From positions 106,061,856 to 106,125,855 of the forward strand of contig CM059190.1 of the NCBI GenBank assembly GCA_030323885.1: a stretch of DNA of 64,000 nt. The letters run 5' to 3'. Under the pieces are notes generated by a model. That model was not told where the DNA came from. It worked only from the letters and a program-made list of their open reading frames with translations, and did no database searches. The stretch's first letter is position 1. The number at the start of each line of letters is the position of its first letter. Below, one piece after another: positions 32,905-43,106 of the stretch. The stretch comes from Branchipolynoe longqiensis (lineage: Eukaryota; Annelida; Polychaeta; Phyllodocida; Polynoidae). Position numbers and translations under genes: made by a program.

Positions 32905-33180
32905 ATCCCTAAACCCCCACCACAACCCCAAACCCCTACCACACAACCCACCACACACACCTATACCCCCTACACCCCACAACACACACCTATACCCCCA
33001 GTACCCCTTACACCCACACCACACACCTAAAGCCCCACCACACACACCTACACCCTCACCACACACACATACACCCTCACCACACACACATACACCCTTA
33101 CCACACACACATACACCTCAACCACACACACATACACTTACACCACCACACACACACCTACACCACATCTCTAAACCCCC
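32905..33180. repeat. CA-rich minisatellite
   Basis: Units such as CACCACACACACCTACACCC. It is the complement in composition of the preceding GT-rich block, so the two arms could pair. Confidence 0.9.
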
Positions 33181-33186
33181 AATCAA

Positions 33187-33400
33187 TCAATAGTTCTGTC
33201 CTCTAGTCGAGGGTTGGATGCAATGGTTCTCCACTTGTCCCCATGGTGTGCTGTTTCTGATAGACTGTGAATAATTCAAGCCTGTCCACTGTGAAATATT
33301 TGTAAACCATGATGTTCTTGGTCTCCGTCTCCCTCTGCTGCCATTCACCTTCCCTTCCAACAATGTACGGTATATTGAACTCTGACGAATGATGTGGCCA
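33187..33400 (-). pseudogene. LINE reverse-transcriptase C-terminal fragment
   Basis: The minus-strand frame gives GHIIRQSSIYRTLLEGKVNG then SRGRRRPRTSWFTNISQWTG. The pattern LLEGKVxGxRGRxRPRTxW...I..WTGL is the well-known C-terminal end of RTE/CR1-like LINE polymerases. The polymerase core is absent and both sides are CA-rich minisatellite. A dead 5'-truncated piece, or a segment captured by the array. Confidence 0.7.
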
Positions 33401-33570
33401 ACCCCCCACCACACACCAAACCCTCACCACACACCAAACCCTCACCACACACCTACACCACACACCTACCTCCACCCCAACACACACATATACCCCCACC
33501 ACACCATACCTACATCCCACTACCCCCACCACACACCTACACCAGCACACACACACACACACCTACACCC
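33401..33570. repeat. CA-rich minisatellite, second block
   Basis: ACACACCAAACCCTCACCAC and related units continue the array after the LINE fragment. Confidence 0.9.
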
Positions 33571-33965
33571 GTCTATCCAACCTAGATGGCCGACTTGGAC
33601 CGGGAACGGGTGCTGCCACCAAGTGTATAGTGAGAGAAATGTCTCATGAAAGGTCCCCATTGGTCTGTTTCCCGGTAGAGGGCAGCACCAAAACGTGGTT
33701 CCTGCATTGAGGACCATTCGTCTGCTCCCTAATGTTCAGTGACTGTCTTCATTGTAGTTTGTCGTTGTTGTTATTATTGTTGTAGTTGTCCGCCATCATT
33801 GATTAAGCGAAGGAAAGATCAATTGCAGACTTCCTCATTGAACTGTTGGCTTTCTCATTGTAACTTCATTGACACAAACTTTTCTGTTTTGTTCTTTTCA
33901 GGTAAGTTATGGTGTGCCCTTCCTTCATTAAAGTGTGGTAAGGATCTACCTGTTGTTATTATTAA
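33571..33965. other. No gene seen
   Basis: GAAAGGTCCCCATT near 33648-33661 is also present beside the 53-kb block. Otherwise unassigned. Confidence 0.4.
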
Positions 33966-33981
33966 TTAGTAGTAGTAGTAC

Positions 33982-34016
<35 letters not shown>

Positions 34017-34130
34017 ATAGTAGTGATAGTAGTGGTTGTAGTTATAGTAGTTATAGTAGTTATAGTAGTTATAGTAGTTATAGTAGTTATAGTAGTTATA
34101 GTAGTAATAGTAGCAGCAGCAACAGCAATA
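33966..34130. repeat. (TAG)n microsatellite with TTATAG variants
   Basis: TAGTAGTAG runs pass into (TAGTTA)n and then AGCAGCAACAGCAATAG. Confidence 0.95.
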
Positions 34131-34375
34131 GTATTGTTACTGTTTGTGTTGATGGTATATTAATTGGGATTTGGGGGTGTGGAGGGATTGGAAGGAAAGG
34201 AACACTGGGTTATAATCTAACACATGTCTACACACTCTGTTGTATGCATGTTCTACATTTATACTACACACCCTGTTGTACACTTGCCCTACACACACTG
34301 TCCTAGACCTAGTGGTTGATTTACTACGCCCCCCCACACACCCACACTCAGACAGTGGGAGGTGTGGGTGAGTAA

Positions 34376-34836
34376 AGCTAGCATTCCTTACACGCGGCAT
34401 GCGGTATGTGAATGTGACAAAAAATCGAAACGCCTTGAAGTCAATGGACTACATTCCTTACACGCAGTATGCGAATGCGTCAACTCGATCGGTCCCTGTA
34501 GCGATCGGTGCGGCATGCGGTATGCGGCACGTGGTGTGCGAATAGAAACGTCAGTCGCACTTGTCCATTAGTTTTAGACGAGTAGAGGCGACTGAGCATG
34601 CCGGAACGGTCACACACAAGGGTGCAGAGGGGAAACATATGGTAGTGGTGGTGGTGGGGTTCGGGTTGGTAAAAATGCTACCATAGCCACAAAAATATGA
34701 ATATACAGGGCAGTATTGAGTATACTTGTTTATTTTTATTTTTTAAATATAACCAGTCGTGTGCCACATGCCGCGTGTAAGGAATCATGCCATTCGCATG
34801 CCGCATACCGAATACCGCGTGTAAGGAATGCGCCCT
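34376..34836. mobile_element. MITE-4 (Harbinger family), 461 bp
   Basis: Left end AGCTAGCATTCCTTACACGC after TAA; right end GCGTGTAAGGAATGCGCCCT before TTA. The stretch GGGCAGTATTGAGTATACTT near 34706 corresponds to the coding element around 47595, and GTCCATTAGTTTTAGACGAG near 34563 to 48160. It is therefore a deletion derivative of an element like 43780-48338. Confidence 0.85.
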
Positions 34837-35011
34837 TTAGCCTGGTCAGTCTTTAAGTGACAGTCACCGCCCCCCGCCCCCCCCCCCCCCACTCACCCCG
34901 CCACGCCCCTCCCACCCAGTCCGTTCTGATTATCTCCACCTGTGTCTGGCGCACTGCCCTCCTGCCGGCCACCGACGCCCCCAGGCTACTAATGAGGCCG
35001 CTAAACCCTAA

Positions 35012-35240
35012 AGGGTGCATTCCTTACACGCGGCATGCGGCATGCGGTATGCGAATGCGACAAAAAATCGAAACGCCTTGAAGTCTATGGGCTACATTAC
35101 TTACACGCGGTATGCGAATGCGAATGCGTCAAACCGATCGGTCCATGCAGCGATCGGTGCGGCATGCGGCATGAGGGTGTGAATAGAAAACCATCAGTCG
35201 CATTTGTCCATTAGTTTTAGACTAGGAGAGGGGACTGATT
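35012..35240. mobile_element. MITE-4, left part only
   Basis: Starts AGGGTGCATTCCTTACACGC after TAA. The family sequence continues to GAGGGGACTGATTATGA, where it stops abruptly and the Gag-bearing sequence begins. No right half is found downstream. Confidence 0.75.
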
Positions 35241-35903
35241 ATGATGGTAATCAGGCCACGAGGGCCATCCTCTGTAGAGCTTCTCGTCACTTTTGGTTTA
35301 GCTATCGAGAGAGCAGGACGTCATACGAGACGGAGCGCGACGGGACACCTCAGAGGATACACCGCGTGAGGGATAGGAGGAATCACCCGTTGACACCCCA
35401 GTTAAGGCACGGGATGATACTATCTCCCGGGGGTGTGAGTAATTAGACGCTCAGCGTAATTACGGGTAAGTATAGCACTTGGCGCGTCCACTGTGGGCGA
35501 GGCCTACGGGCTCCGGAGTCGGACTCAGCGCTTGCGCTCGGTGATGCTTGCACACCGGAGGACGACCCGAGACGGCTTGACCGTTAGGTTACTGTTAACC
35601 TGTCCCGGCTCATGCCGGAGGATCCGCGGGATCTCCCGTCCGAACACCATGGCAGGGTTACGGACGGGGGGAGGGGGGAGGTCGGAGAGGCGACCGCACC
35701 CCCACACCCACCTCCACCCTCCAGAGTCACGGCGGGGCCAACAGGTGGGCGCACTCACCACGCCCGCTGCGGGCCAGAGGCGAGTTAGGGCGTAATGCAA
35801 TTACGGTCTAACGGACCCGGCCAGGGCGGCGAACACCAGATGAGGGGTGAAAATTAGCGAGGTGAACAGGAGGACACAGGGTGCGAATCGGCCACACTCC
35901 ACC
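35241..35903 (+). other. Leader of DIRS-like element
   Basis: GC-rich sequence upstream of the Gag-like frame, beginning where MITE-4 homology ends. No long terminal repeat recognised. No coding assigned. Confidence 0.4.
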
Positions 35904-37245
35904 ATGGCCCACCGCATGTCAAGGTCTCCTTCACCAGCGTCAGACTACACCACTGGTCGTAATGGCCGAGAGCACGACAGCCTACTGACAAACTACATAG
36001 AGGTGGCGGAACGGGAACGTATAAGCTCGCCGACAGGCGTTCTATTCGTACCTCTACCGCACGAGTCAGACACGGGGTCGGAAAACGACATGGAGGTACA
36101 AGAACCGACTGGTGCGGAAACACTGACGAGAGACGAAAGAACGCACGTAAAGGCCACAGAAAAACCGACACCGTCACCGGACACTGTAGTAACCTCGGAC
36201 GGCACGGGGAGGAGGCTGCTACTTGCGGCCAGCTCGCCCACCTACTCACCGCCACCGCTGGGTGGGCTACACCAGGCCACCCCCGGATCCAGCATGCGGC
36301 GATCAATGGAGAGGACCGGATTACGTACCGACACCAATCGCAGAACTGGAAAGACTGGAGGCCAGAAAGCGGGAATTGGAGGAAGAAATACGGAACAGAC
36401 GGGCAGGCTACTCCATCAACTGGTCGCAAGGGGGAGCGGGACGCTCCACGCCAGGACCGTCACCGCCGGTGCTAACGTCGGGGTGGGCAACGCCCGGGCA
36501 GAGCACCGGTCAACTACACAGACCGACACCGTCAGCATTCAGGACGGCGCACAGATCGGACTCACCGAGGCCAAGGAGTGGAGATCCACCCGCGTACTCA
36601 CTCCAACCACCGCAGGCTATGACGGCAACGGGACCGTATCAACCCCAGAGGACACTGACCCCGGCAGCAGTAGCAGTGAAGGCGCCAACACCGACCACGG
36701 CTACGGTAGGGGCAGTGCCGGCCCAGGCCAGTAGCGCAGGGACCGGGGGGACATCGGAGGAACAGTCAGGCGCTTCCTACCTGGAACAGTTCATACCGGC
36801 AGAAAAAGCGCCACTGGATCCAGAGTGTGGAAAGTTAGCAGACAACACAGCCAGACTGATAAACACACTGTGGAAGAATCCGATGACAAGAACGGAAACA
36901 GCAGAGCTACACGCAGCTTGGCCAAAGCCGGAAAACATACCGGTTTTGCACAAGACGAGGCTCAACCCAGAGATAGAGCCAATGTTGAACCAGCGAGTGA
37001 AGGACAATGACGCGGCACTAGCCGCGGCACAATGGTGCGTACAGTTTGCGGCCAGGCCAGTCGCTCGGGCGCTGGACAGCATCGAGACAAATAAACCGCT
37101 CGATAAAAAACAATTAGTGGCGACACTGGTAGACACACTAAAACTTTTAGCCAAAACAAGCAACACACTGTTGGGATTACGGCACGATAATGTCAGACCG
37201 ACACTACAAAATCAACTGAAACCTCTCGCGAAAAAAGAGGATTAG
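35904..37245 (+). pseudogene. DIRS/Ngaro-type Gag-like gene, frameshifted
   Basis: The start ATG at 35904 has a strong context (ACCATGG) and opens a frame reading MAHRMSRSPSPASDY, with a long Ser/Pro/Thr-rich, low-complexity N-terminus. The second frame, open from 36193 to the TAG at 37243-37245, carries a short coiled coil (AELERLEARKRELEEEI), a Pro/Ala linker, and a C-terminal domain with LHAAWPKPENIPVLHKTRLN, PEIEPML and RALDSIE. That C-terminal pattern (PENxPxL...NPEI...A..LV.TL.DTLKLL) is what I know from ORF1 of DIRS/Ngaro tyrosine-recombinase retrotransposons. The two frames join through a one-base shift somewhere in 36193-36320, from mutation or programmed shifting. Reverse transcriptase, RNase H and recombinase are absent downstream. 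Family assignment is from memory. Confidence 0.6.
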
Positions 37246-37252
37246 ATTTTCT

Positions 37253-37345
37253 AACCCAAAGCAAATCCCTAGGTTTTGTCCCACATGTTCAACTTAGATG
37301 CTGCTGGACTTATTAAACAGTTATTGCCGCATAGAACTTAGAAGT
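37253..37345 (-). mobile_element. MITE-1 fragment
   Basis: CAACTTAGATGCTGCTGGAC, TTATTAAACAGTTATTGCCG and CATAGAACTTAGAAG are diverged MITE-1 interior words. Confidence 0.5.
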
Positions 37346-37364
37346 AATAGTAAGCTTGGTAATG

Positions 37365-37722
37365 TGCAGTCCGCGTACAGTCTGCCTACTGCCTACGGAT
37401 GCATTACATACTTCGAACGTATGCCTGCCGTATCTCCAGTGTATTTAACGTATACGCCATACTTCTAGCGATGGAGTAACATATGTAACGTTGGTTAGCA
37501 TTCCGTGAGCATTTGCAAACGTTTTGCGAGGCAGAATAACGCTCCCCCACGTTAACAATACATCAGAGATATGTTCTGCATACGTTACGTACATTGTATG
37601 TACATTGTGTATACACTCATTTTTATCCCCCGCCACTGAAAAGTTTGAGGAATGCCGACGTACTGGCAAATTTTGAACGTTGAGCTTACGCCGTACGACG
37701 TAGTGTGACAGAGCCTTTAGTA
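37365..37722. mobile_element. MITE-5 relative, right end only
   Basis: Ends CGTACGACGTAGTGTGACAG then AGCCTTTAG. The interior is full of TACGTA and ACGTTACG palindromic words. The matching left end is missing or replaced. Confidence 0.6.
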
Positions 37723-37834
37723 AGAGGCAGACAGGGGCTGCGTGGACGTCAGATACAATCACGGTGAGCGGTGCATGCTGGGGTGGGGCGAGATCACAGG
37801 GAGGGGCGGGGGCAATGAGGGGAGTGAGTGCAGC

Positions 37835-37866
<32 letters not shown>

Positions 37867-38190
37867 TCGTTATTCAAACCACAGGCGCAGTCTAGTCACA
37901 CCATTGTCGGAACTGATTCTCACTCAATCACACATTCTACAATATCCTCCTCCCAATCAATTTCTCACACATTCACTCACTTACCAACAACCTCCCCTCC
38001 CCTCTCCTCCCCCCCCCCTCTCCTCCCTCCCCTCCCCCTCCCCCCCCCCCCCCCCCCCCCCCCCGTGTGCCACGTGACCCAAGGCGCTGACGTCCTGCTA
38101 ACCGGCACATTGTGACTGCGTGAGTCTTGTGTCTGCGCCAGTTGCTATGACAACAACCCTCCGGGTAGCGTCCACAAAAGGCACCGGTAA
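37723..38190. other. Poly-G and C-rich tracts, no gene
   Basis: An almost unbroken G-run at about 37838-37864 and a C/T-rich tract with long C-runs at about 37985-38064. Intervening DNA is unassigned. Confidence 0.6.
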
Positions 38191-38497
38191 AGCTAACATT
38201 CCATGTATGCGGCATGCGAGTGCGTATACGGCATGATATACCCATGCGATTTTCACTCTTTCTTGCTCCAAATCTGGGAAGGAAAATCAAAATTGCTGGT
38301 TTCATATGGCAAATGGAGCAGCATTCATGTTCGCATTCGCATTCACACCGATTGGTCCATAGAGCGATCCACTTTCCACATTTGCATTTTCATTTGCATC
38401 CGGACGTAGGGAAGCACGACTGTGCATTTATATGCTTTTCCATTTTTGTTGTCGCACTCGCATTTGCATACTGCATACCACATATGTAATCTTAGCT
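38191..38497. mobile_element. MITE-4 tandem copy 1, 307 bp
   Basis: AGCTAACATTCCATGTATGC after TAA (38188-38190); it ends ATCTTAGCT before TAA (38498-38500). The interior has GCATTCGCATTC runs and GATTGGTCCATAGAGCGATC. Confidence 0.85.
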
Positions 38498-38500
38498 TAA

Positions 38501-38789
38501 GGCTAAGATTCCATATATGTGACATGCGGTATACAAATGCGGAATGCAGCATAGATACCGATGCGATCTTCTGTCATTTCTTTCTTCAAATTTGTGGATG
38601 AAACTCAACGTTCCTGTTGTTTCCTATGACAAACACATTCGCATTCGCATCAATCGGTCCATCGGTCAATTCACTTGTCGAATTCGAGTTTGTATTCGCA
38701 TTCGGACACATGGAAGCACCACTGTGCATTTATATGCTTTTCCATTTTTTGTCGCATCCGCATACCGCGTATATCATGGAATCTTAGCT
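38501..38789. mobile_element. MITE-4 tandem copy 2, 289 bp
   Basis: Starts GGCTAAGATTCCATATATG and ends GGAATCTTAGCT. It shares one TAA with the copy on each side. The interior (GGAAGCACCACTGTGCATTT) matches copy 1. Confidence 0.85.
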
Positions 38790-38792
38790 TAA

Positions 38793-39105
38793 AGCTAAGA
38801 TTCCTTACACGCGGTATGCGGTATGCGAAAAAAAATCGAAACGCCTTGAAGTCAATGGGCTACATTCCTTACACGCGATCCCTGTAGTGATCGGTGCGGC
38901 ACGCGGTATGCAAATAGAAACCTCAGCCGCATGTGTCCATTAGTTTTAGACGAGGAGAGGCGACTGATCATTACGGAACAGTCACACACAGAGGTGAGGA
39001 GGGGAAACATATGGTGGTGGTGGTGGTGGTGGTGGGGAGACGCGTAGAAGGAATCCTCCCATTCGCATACCGCATACCGCATACCGCGGATAAGGAATGT
39101 TAGCT
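38793..39105. mobile_element. MITE-4 tandem copy 3, 313 bp
   Basis: Starts AGCTAAGATTCCTTACACGC and ends GGAATGTTAGCT before TAA (39106-39108). The interior is the other subtype, with GTCCATTAGTTTTAGACGAG and GAAACATATGGTGGTGG as in 34376 and 43780. Confidence 0.85.
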
Positions 39106-39108
39106 TAA

Positions 39109-39491
39109 GGGGGTGGGGTGCGGCGGGTAGGGGCCGCGGCGGGTAGGGGCCGCGGCGAGCAGTCGCCAGGGGGCGCGGGTGTTCGGCCGGCGCTGGTTGC
39201 CACAGACCGGTGCGGGCTGCTGGACGGGCAGGACGTGAGTAGAGTTAGCAGGACTTCCGGCCCCCGAGTGCAGGACTAAGTGGGATTAGAGGAAACATTG
39301 AACCCGGACTTAATGGATACAGCTGCCCTGTTTACTCAGGCTGCACCAAACACCGGTATATTACAGCCTCGATTTGAACACCGGAAGTTTGGACGTTTAT
39401 TATTGTTAGAGGAGGGTGGGGGGGGGGGGGGGTGTTTTGGTCAGTTCTCTACATTGACTAGAACCCTCAGGATTCTATAACTAAGTATATT
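39109..39491. other. CpG-rich patch, no gene
   Basis: GGCGGGTAGGGGCCGC is duplicated at about 39121-39160. A G-run lies near 39417-39432. No convincing frame. Confidence 0.45.
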
Positions 39492-39652
39492 CAGTAAAAC
39501 CTCTCTAAATCGACCGACCTTGGGACCGACTTTAAGTGGTCCATTTAGGGAGTTAGAAGATGGTTACAATAGTATTATTGGGACCCAAACAAAGCGGTCA
39601 ATATAGGGGAGTGGTCGATCTATGGAGGTGGTGGGTTAGAGAGGTTTTACTG
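39492..39652. mobile_element. MITE-3, 161 bp
   Basis: CAGTAAAACCTCTCTAAATC at the left, GTTAGAGAGGTTTTACTG at the right followed by TA. The left flank is TT, so one target copy has mutated. Confidence 0.8.
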
Positions 39653-39734
39653 TAGTATATGATCACATGACCTGGGAGAGCGCTCTGGATGTTGTGGTAT
39701 AGAGTAGACGATCATGTGATCACTGGGAGAACAA

Positions 39735-40148
39735 GATGCTGTCAGGTGGGGGACTGTCATTACTGACTGTCACGAGTTACATGCTGTCTGTCGTATTGAC
39801 ACCAAACGCTGTCAGGTGGGGACTGTCATTACTGTCTTTCACAAGTTACACGTTATCTGTGGTATTGACACCAGAGGCTCACAGGTGGGGACTGTCATTA
39901 CTGACTGTCACAAGTTACACGTTATCTGTGGTATTGACACAAGAGGCTCTCAGGTAGGGACTGTCATTACTGACTGTCACAAGTTACATGCTATCTGTCA
40001 TATTGACACCAACGCTGTCAGGTGGGGACTGTCATTACTGACTGTCACAAGTTACACGCTATCTGTGGTATTGACACCAGAGGCTCTCAGGTGGGGACTG
40101 TCATTACTGACTGTCATAAGTTACACACTATCTGTCGCATCTGACTAC
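39735..40148. repeat. 69-bp minisatellite, 6 copies
   Basis: The unit holds GTGGGGACTGTCATTACTGA, CTGTCACAAGTTACACG and ATTGACACCAGAGGCTC. Since 69 is a multiple of three, frames stay open through it; there is no protein character. Confidence 0.9.
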
Positions 40149-40185
40149 TAGATAGAAGCAGTTCCTTCTACTATTAAGTATATGT

Positions 40186-40562
40186 AAATAAAACAAAAAA
40201 CACAAATCTATTGACTGCTACGATCTAATAATGTTATTTAGAAGCATCAATATTCACTTGGGGTTGAAATAATGTTATTTATGAGAATAGCTTACTCAAA
40301 AAGTGAAATTTGGTCAAATTAAACCTGAAATCCAAGCGATATTAACGCCACCGCTACAACGGCAGCGATATCGGCAAAGGTAAACAAAACAAAAAGCACA
40401 AATCTGTTCACTGCTACGATCTAAATGTCTAATTATGTTATTTAGAACCATGAATATTTCACTCGGGGGTTGAAATAATGTTATTTAACAGGATAACTTA
40501 CTCAAAAAGTGAAATTCGGTCAAATTATACCCAAAATTGTGGCGATATTAACACACGCCGCC
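40186..40562. repeat. Tandem duplication, about 190-bp unit
   Basis: Two diverged copies, each with CACAAATCTATTGACTGCTA, TTGAAATAATGTTATTTA, TACTCAAAAAGTGAAATT and GCGATATTAACGC. Confidence 0.8.
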
Positions 40563-40834
40563 ACATCGACTGTGTAGCGCACCAACCATGTCCGAGGCCT
40601 GTCAGTGATGCTATCGTTGGAAACTCATACTCTTTCTCATCATATAGATTTTAGATAAACTAGCTATGTCTGGAGTTCTGACTTGGACCAATGAGATGTA
40701 AGCAAACATGGATGTGGTGCTGCTTCCCAGAAAACAGAAAGAACACTGTAGTTCTAGTGTGCGCTGTGACTCTCTTTGCTGAGTCTGAGAAAGCTGTTTC
40801 TTATAGACCCCTTTCAATGTTTATAAACATTGTG

Positions 40835-41095
40835 TATGCGCGCGCAGCTTGGCTGCAGTCTGCAGAACGAAGGCACACTGCCATTGAGTTTGCCGGTACA
40901 CGCAGTACAAAACGTCTATTTTGTTCAAAATTAATAGGAATGCAGAACCCTAACCTTATAAATTTAATATAATCTATTCGTTGAATATGTTTTCTATATG
41001 TGTTCCAAGTGGGTTGTGTCTAGGTGGTGTGGTTTTAGAGCTATTTCACTTTTTCTATATGAAGATTGCTCATAGCCATTGAGTTTGCAGTGTGA
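40835..41095 (-). mobile_element. MITE-7 core, reverse
   Basis: Reversed family core: CCATTGAGTTTGCCGGTACA, CAAAATTAATAGGAATGCAG, AACCCTAACCTTATAAATTT, GTTTTAGAGCTATTTCACTT. The MITE-7 ends are not seen here. Confidence 0.7.
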
Positions 41096-41404
41096 CATTG
41101 TGTCGTCCTGCATGCAGCCAAAAGGTACGTGCACTGACCTAGATACCTAGGCTGGTGAAATAGGTCTATAATATAACCGCATTGAGCTTCATAGTGGAGC
41201 GGCCCCTACTACCCCCCCCCCCCCCCACACACACAAACACATTCCACACCCACACTTACCCCCTCCCCACGCCCCGCCATCTGCCCGTCCCTGACATGCC
41301 CCCGCTACACCCTGCTGTCAGTGGGGGTGGGGGGAGGGGGGTGTAACATTTCGCTGATAGTTTCAGTTCAAATGGCTTGAAGGTACTCACTTTACTGTCC
41401 CACC
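41096..41404. other. C-run and G-rich patch, no gene
   Basis: A C-run lies at about 41213-41226 and GTGGGGGTGGGGGGAGGG near 41322. Unassigned. Confidence 0.4.
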
Positions 41405-41490
41405 ATCTTCTTGGTTGTCATTTTCGCTGTGAATATGGCCTACGCTGCCGACACGGCGTAAAGCAACCACCAATCAAACAATCATGGTTG
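41405..41490 (-). repeat. Short dispersed repeat, reverse
   Basis: GTGAATATGGCCTACGCTGC, CGACACGGCGTAAAGCAACC and ACCAATCAAACAATC are the reverse of the repeat at 27100 and 31388. Confidence 0.7.
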
Positions 41491-41754
41491 TCCATCGGGT
41501 GGCGGCGACGACGTCAGGAACTCATAATTTATTGTGAACTCGTCGATGACCGAAGAGTCCAATTTGTGCTCGGAATGCTCGGTGGCAGGTTGGCCATGTG
41601 TGTGTAGTTGCAGTCAGAGAGTCTGGTAGGTGAAGGAGACGATCTTACGCATCCAGTGTGGCAGTTTGAGAGGGTACCCAGTTTAAAATCGGCCTTTTCG
41701 CAATGTGCATGCGTCAAAGTCAAACGGCAAGCCTGAAATCTTCTCAGTGTCTAA

Positions 41755-41838
41755 GTTAGAAATATAAAATCAAATCTAGATAGTTGGTTTGGTTTTGAAA
41801 ATTTGATACTTCATCGGACTATGCAGCTTTAACCGGCA
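41755..41838 (+). mobile_element. MITE-1 right end
   Basis: AAATCTAGATAGTTGGTTTG, then CATCGGACTATGCAGCTTTA and A, with TTAA at the end. Confidence 0.75.
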
Positions 41839-41845
41839 TAGTCCG

Positions 41846-42397
41846 ATTCTCGTTGTCGGACATCCGGGCACTTTTGGGGTTCACGGCTCGCGAAGGGTAA
41901 AACAAATGCCACTCTCATAGAAACAACATTGAAACTACCCTATCTATCACAGTGAATTTTGCTTTTTGGTGCTTTGAAAGCAAATTTCTGTTGTTTCTAT
42001 TAAATAGTTCAGATCTTTCTCTATAATTTCATATTCAGCTTTTTTTTTTATCAGCCAATTGGAAGTTCTTGAATTTATTTGGCGAAAATAGTTTTTGAGG
42101 CCATGATCTGGTAAGGCTAACACTGGCACTGACACTCAGAATATCCCAACTTTCACTATTATCTCTCTTTTTAATACTTTCAGAGAAAATTGCTCTTAGG
42201 TTAAATTAAATACCTCAGATCTTCCTCTTCAATCGCGCATTAAGATATTTTTAATCGATTCGATGAAAGTTTTTAAATTTATTTCACAAAAATAAATCCT
42301 CCCCATAGACATAGCATTGCCGCAGCCCACATCACGGCGTATTTTACCCTTCGCGGGCTAGTTTCCGGCCTTGTGACGTCATGCCGACATCGAGAAT
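41846..42397. mobile_element. MITE-9, 552 bp with 55-bp inverted ends
   Basis: The left end ATTCTCGTTGTCGGACAT...GCGAAGGGTAAAA is matched in reverse by TTTTACCCTTCGCGGGC...GCCGACATCGAGAAT. The interior is AT-rich with TTCAATCGCGCATTAAG. I see one copy only and no coding. Confidence 0.65.
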
Positions 42398-42609
42398 GGC
42401 GGACGGCACTGGGGCAGCGACCTGGTCAAGAGCTGGCCTTCCTCGACAATCTATTCCAGAGATCAAGTGTAACACTAACAGTCTGGGATTATTTTTATGC
42501 ATAATAAATTTGACACATTTTGTAGTTGATACAGTAATTATTTTATAGCACTTATAGTGTCTGACCAACACCGACCAGGTTGGGACATGCTAGCCTCTGC
42601 CCGCCATCA

Positions 42610-43015
42610 TTGCCCGTCTGTGGCGACCTCTGTCATCTACCTGGGGCGCCCCCTATCGTGGCCGGCCTGTGGCGCCCCCTGTCGTTGATGGCCAGGGGCG
42701 CACTTTGTCTTTGCAGGCCTGGGGCGCCTTCCTGACGTGGCTGGTGTGTGTGTGTGTCGGGGGGGGCTCTGTCGTTGGCCCCTTAGTGCGTCCGCTTCTT
42801 ACGCCCCCTGGCGTGGCAGCCCTGTGGCGCCCTTCCTTGCCTTTCTATCTTCTGTCATTGTCAGCCTAGGGCGCCCCATGTCGTTGTCAGCGTGGGGCGC
42901 CCCCTGGCGTGGCTTCCCCAGGGCGTCCCCTAGCGTCGTTGGCCGGGTGCGCCCTCTGCCATTGCTGGCCTGGGGCGCCCCCTGGCGAGGCTGGCCCCGG
43001 GCGGCCCCTAGCGGG
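42610..43015. repeat. GC-rich degenerate minisatellite
   Basis: Units of about 36-45 bp around GGGGCGCCCCCTGGCGTGGC and TGTCGTTGTCAGC. NarI-type GGCGCC sites recur. Confidence 0.85.
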
Positions 43016-43017
43016 CT

Positions 43018-43092
43018 TACATGCGATATGCGGCATGCGAACGGGATGATTCCTTTCACGCAGCATGTACCATGCGGCATGCGATCGGTCAT
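43018..43092. mobile_element. MITE-4 terminal fragments
   Basis: ATGCGATATGCGGCATGCGA then GATTCCTTTCACGCAGCATG are degraded MITE-4 end sequences. Confidence 0.6.
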
Positions 43093-43106
43093 GATTCAAG
43101 CCCAGC

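Noticed and set aside
35854..36429. 191-codon minus-strand frame
   Set aside because: Antisense of the Gag-like gene in GC-rich DNA; plus-strand peptides carry the recognisable pattern.
37365..37722. Long terminal repeat of the Gag-bearing element
   Set aside because: It ends with the TGTCACAC-type MITE terminus and has no second copy upstream of the Gag gene.
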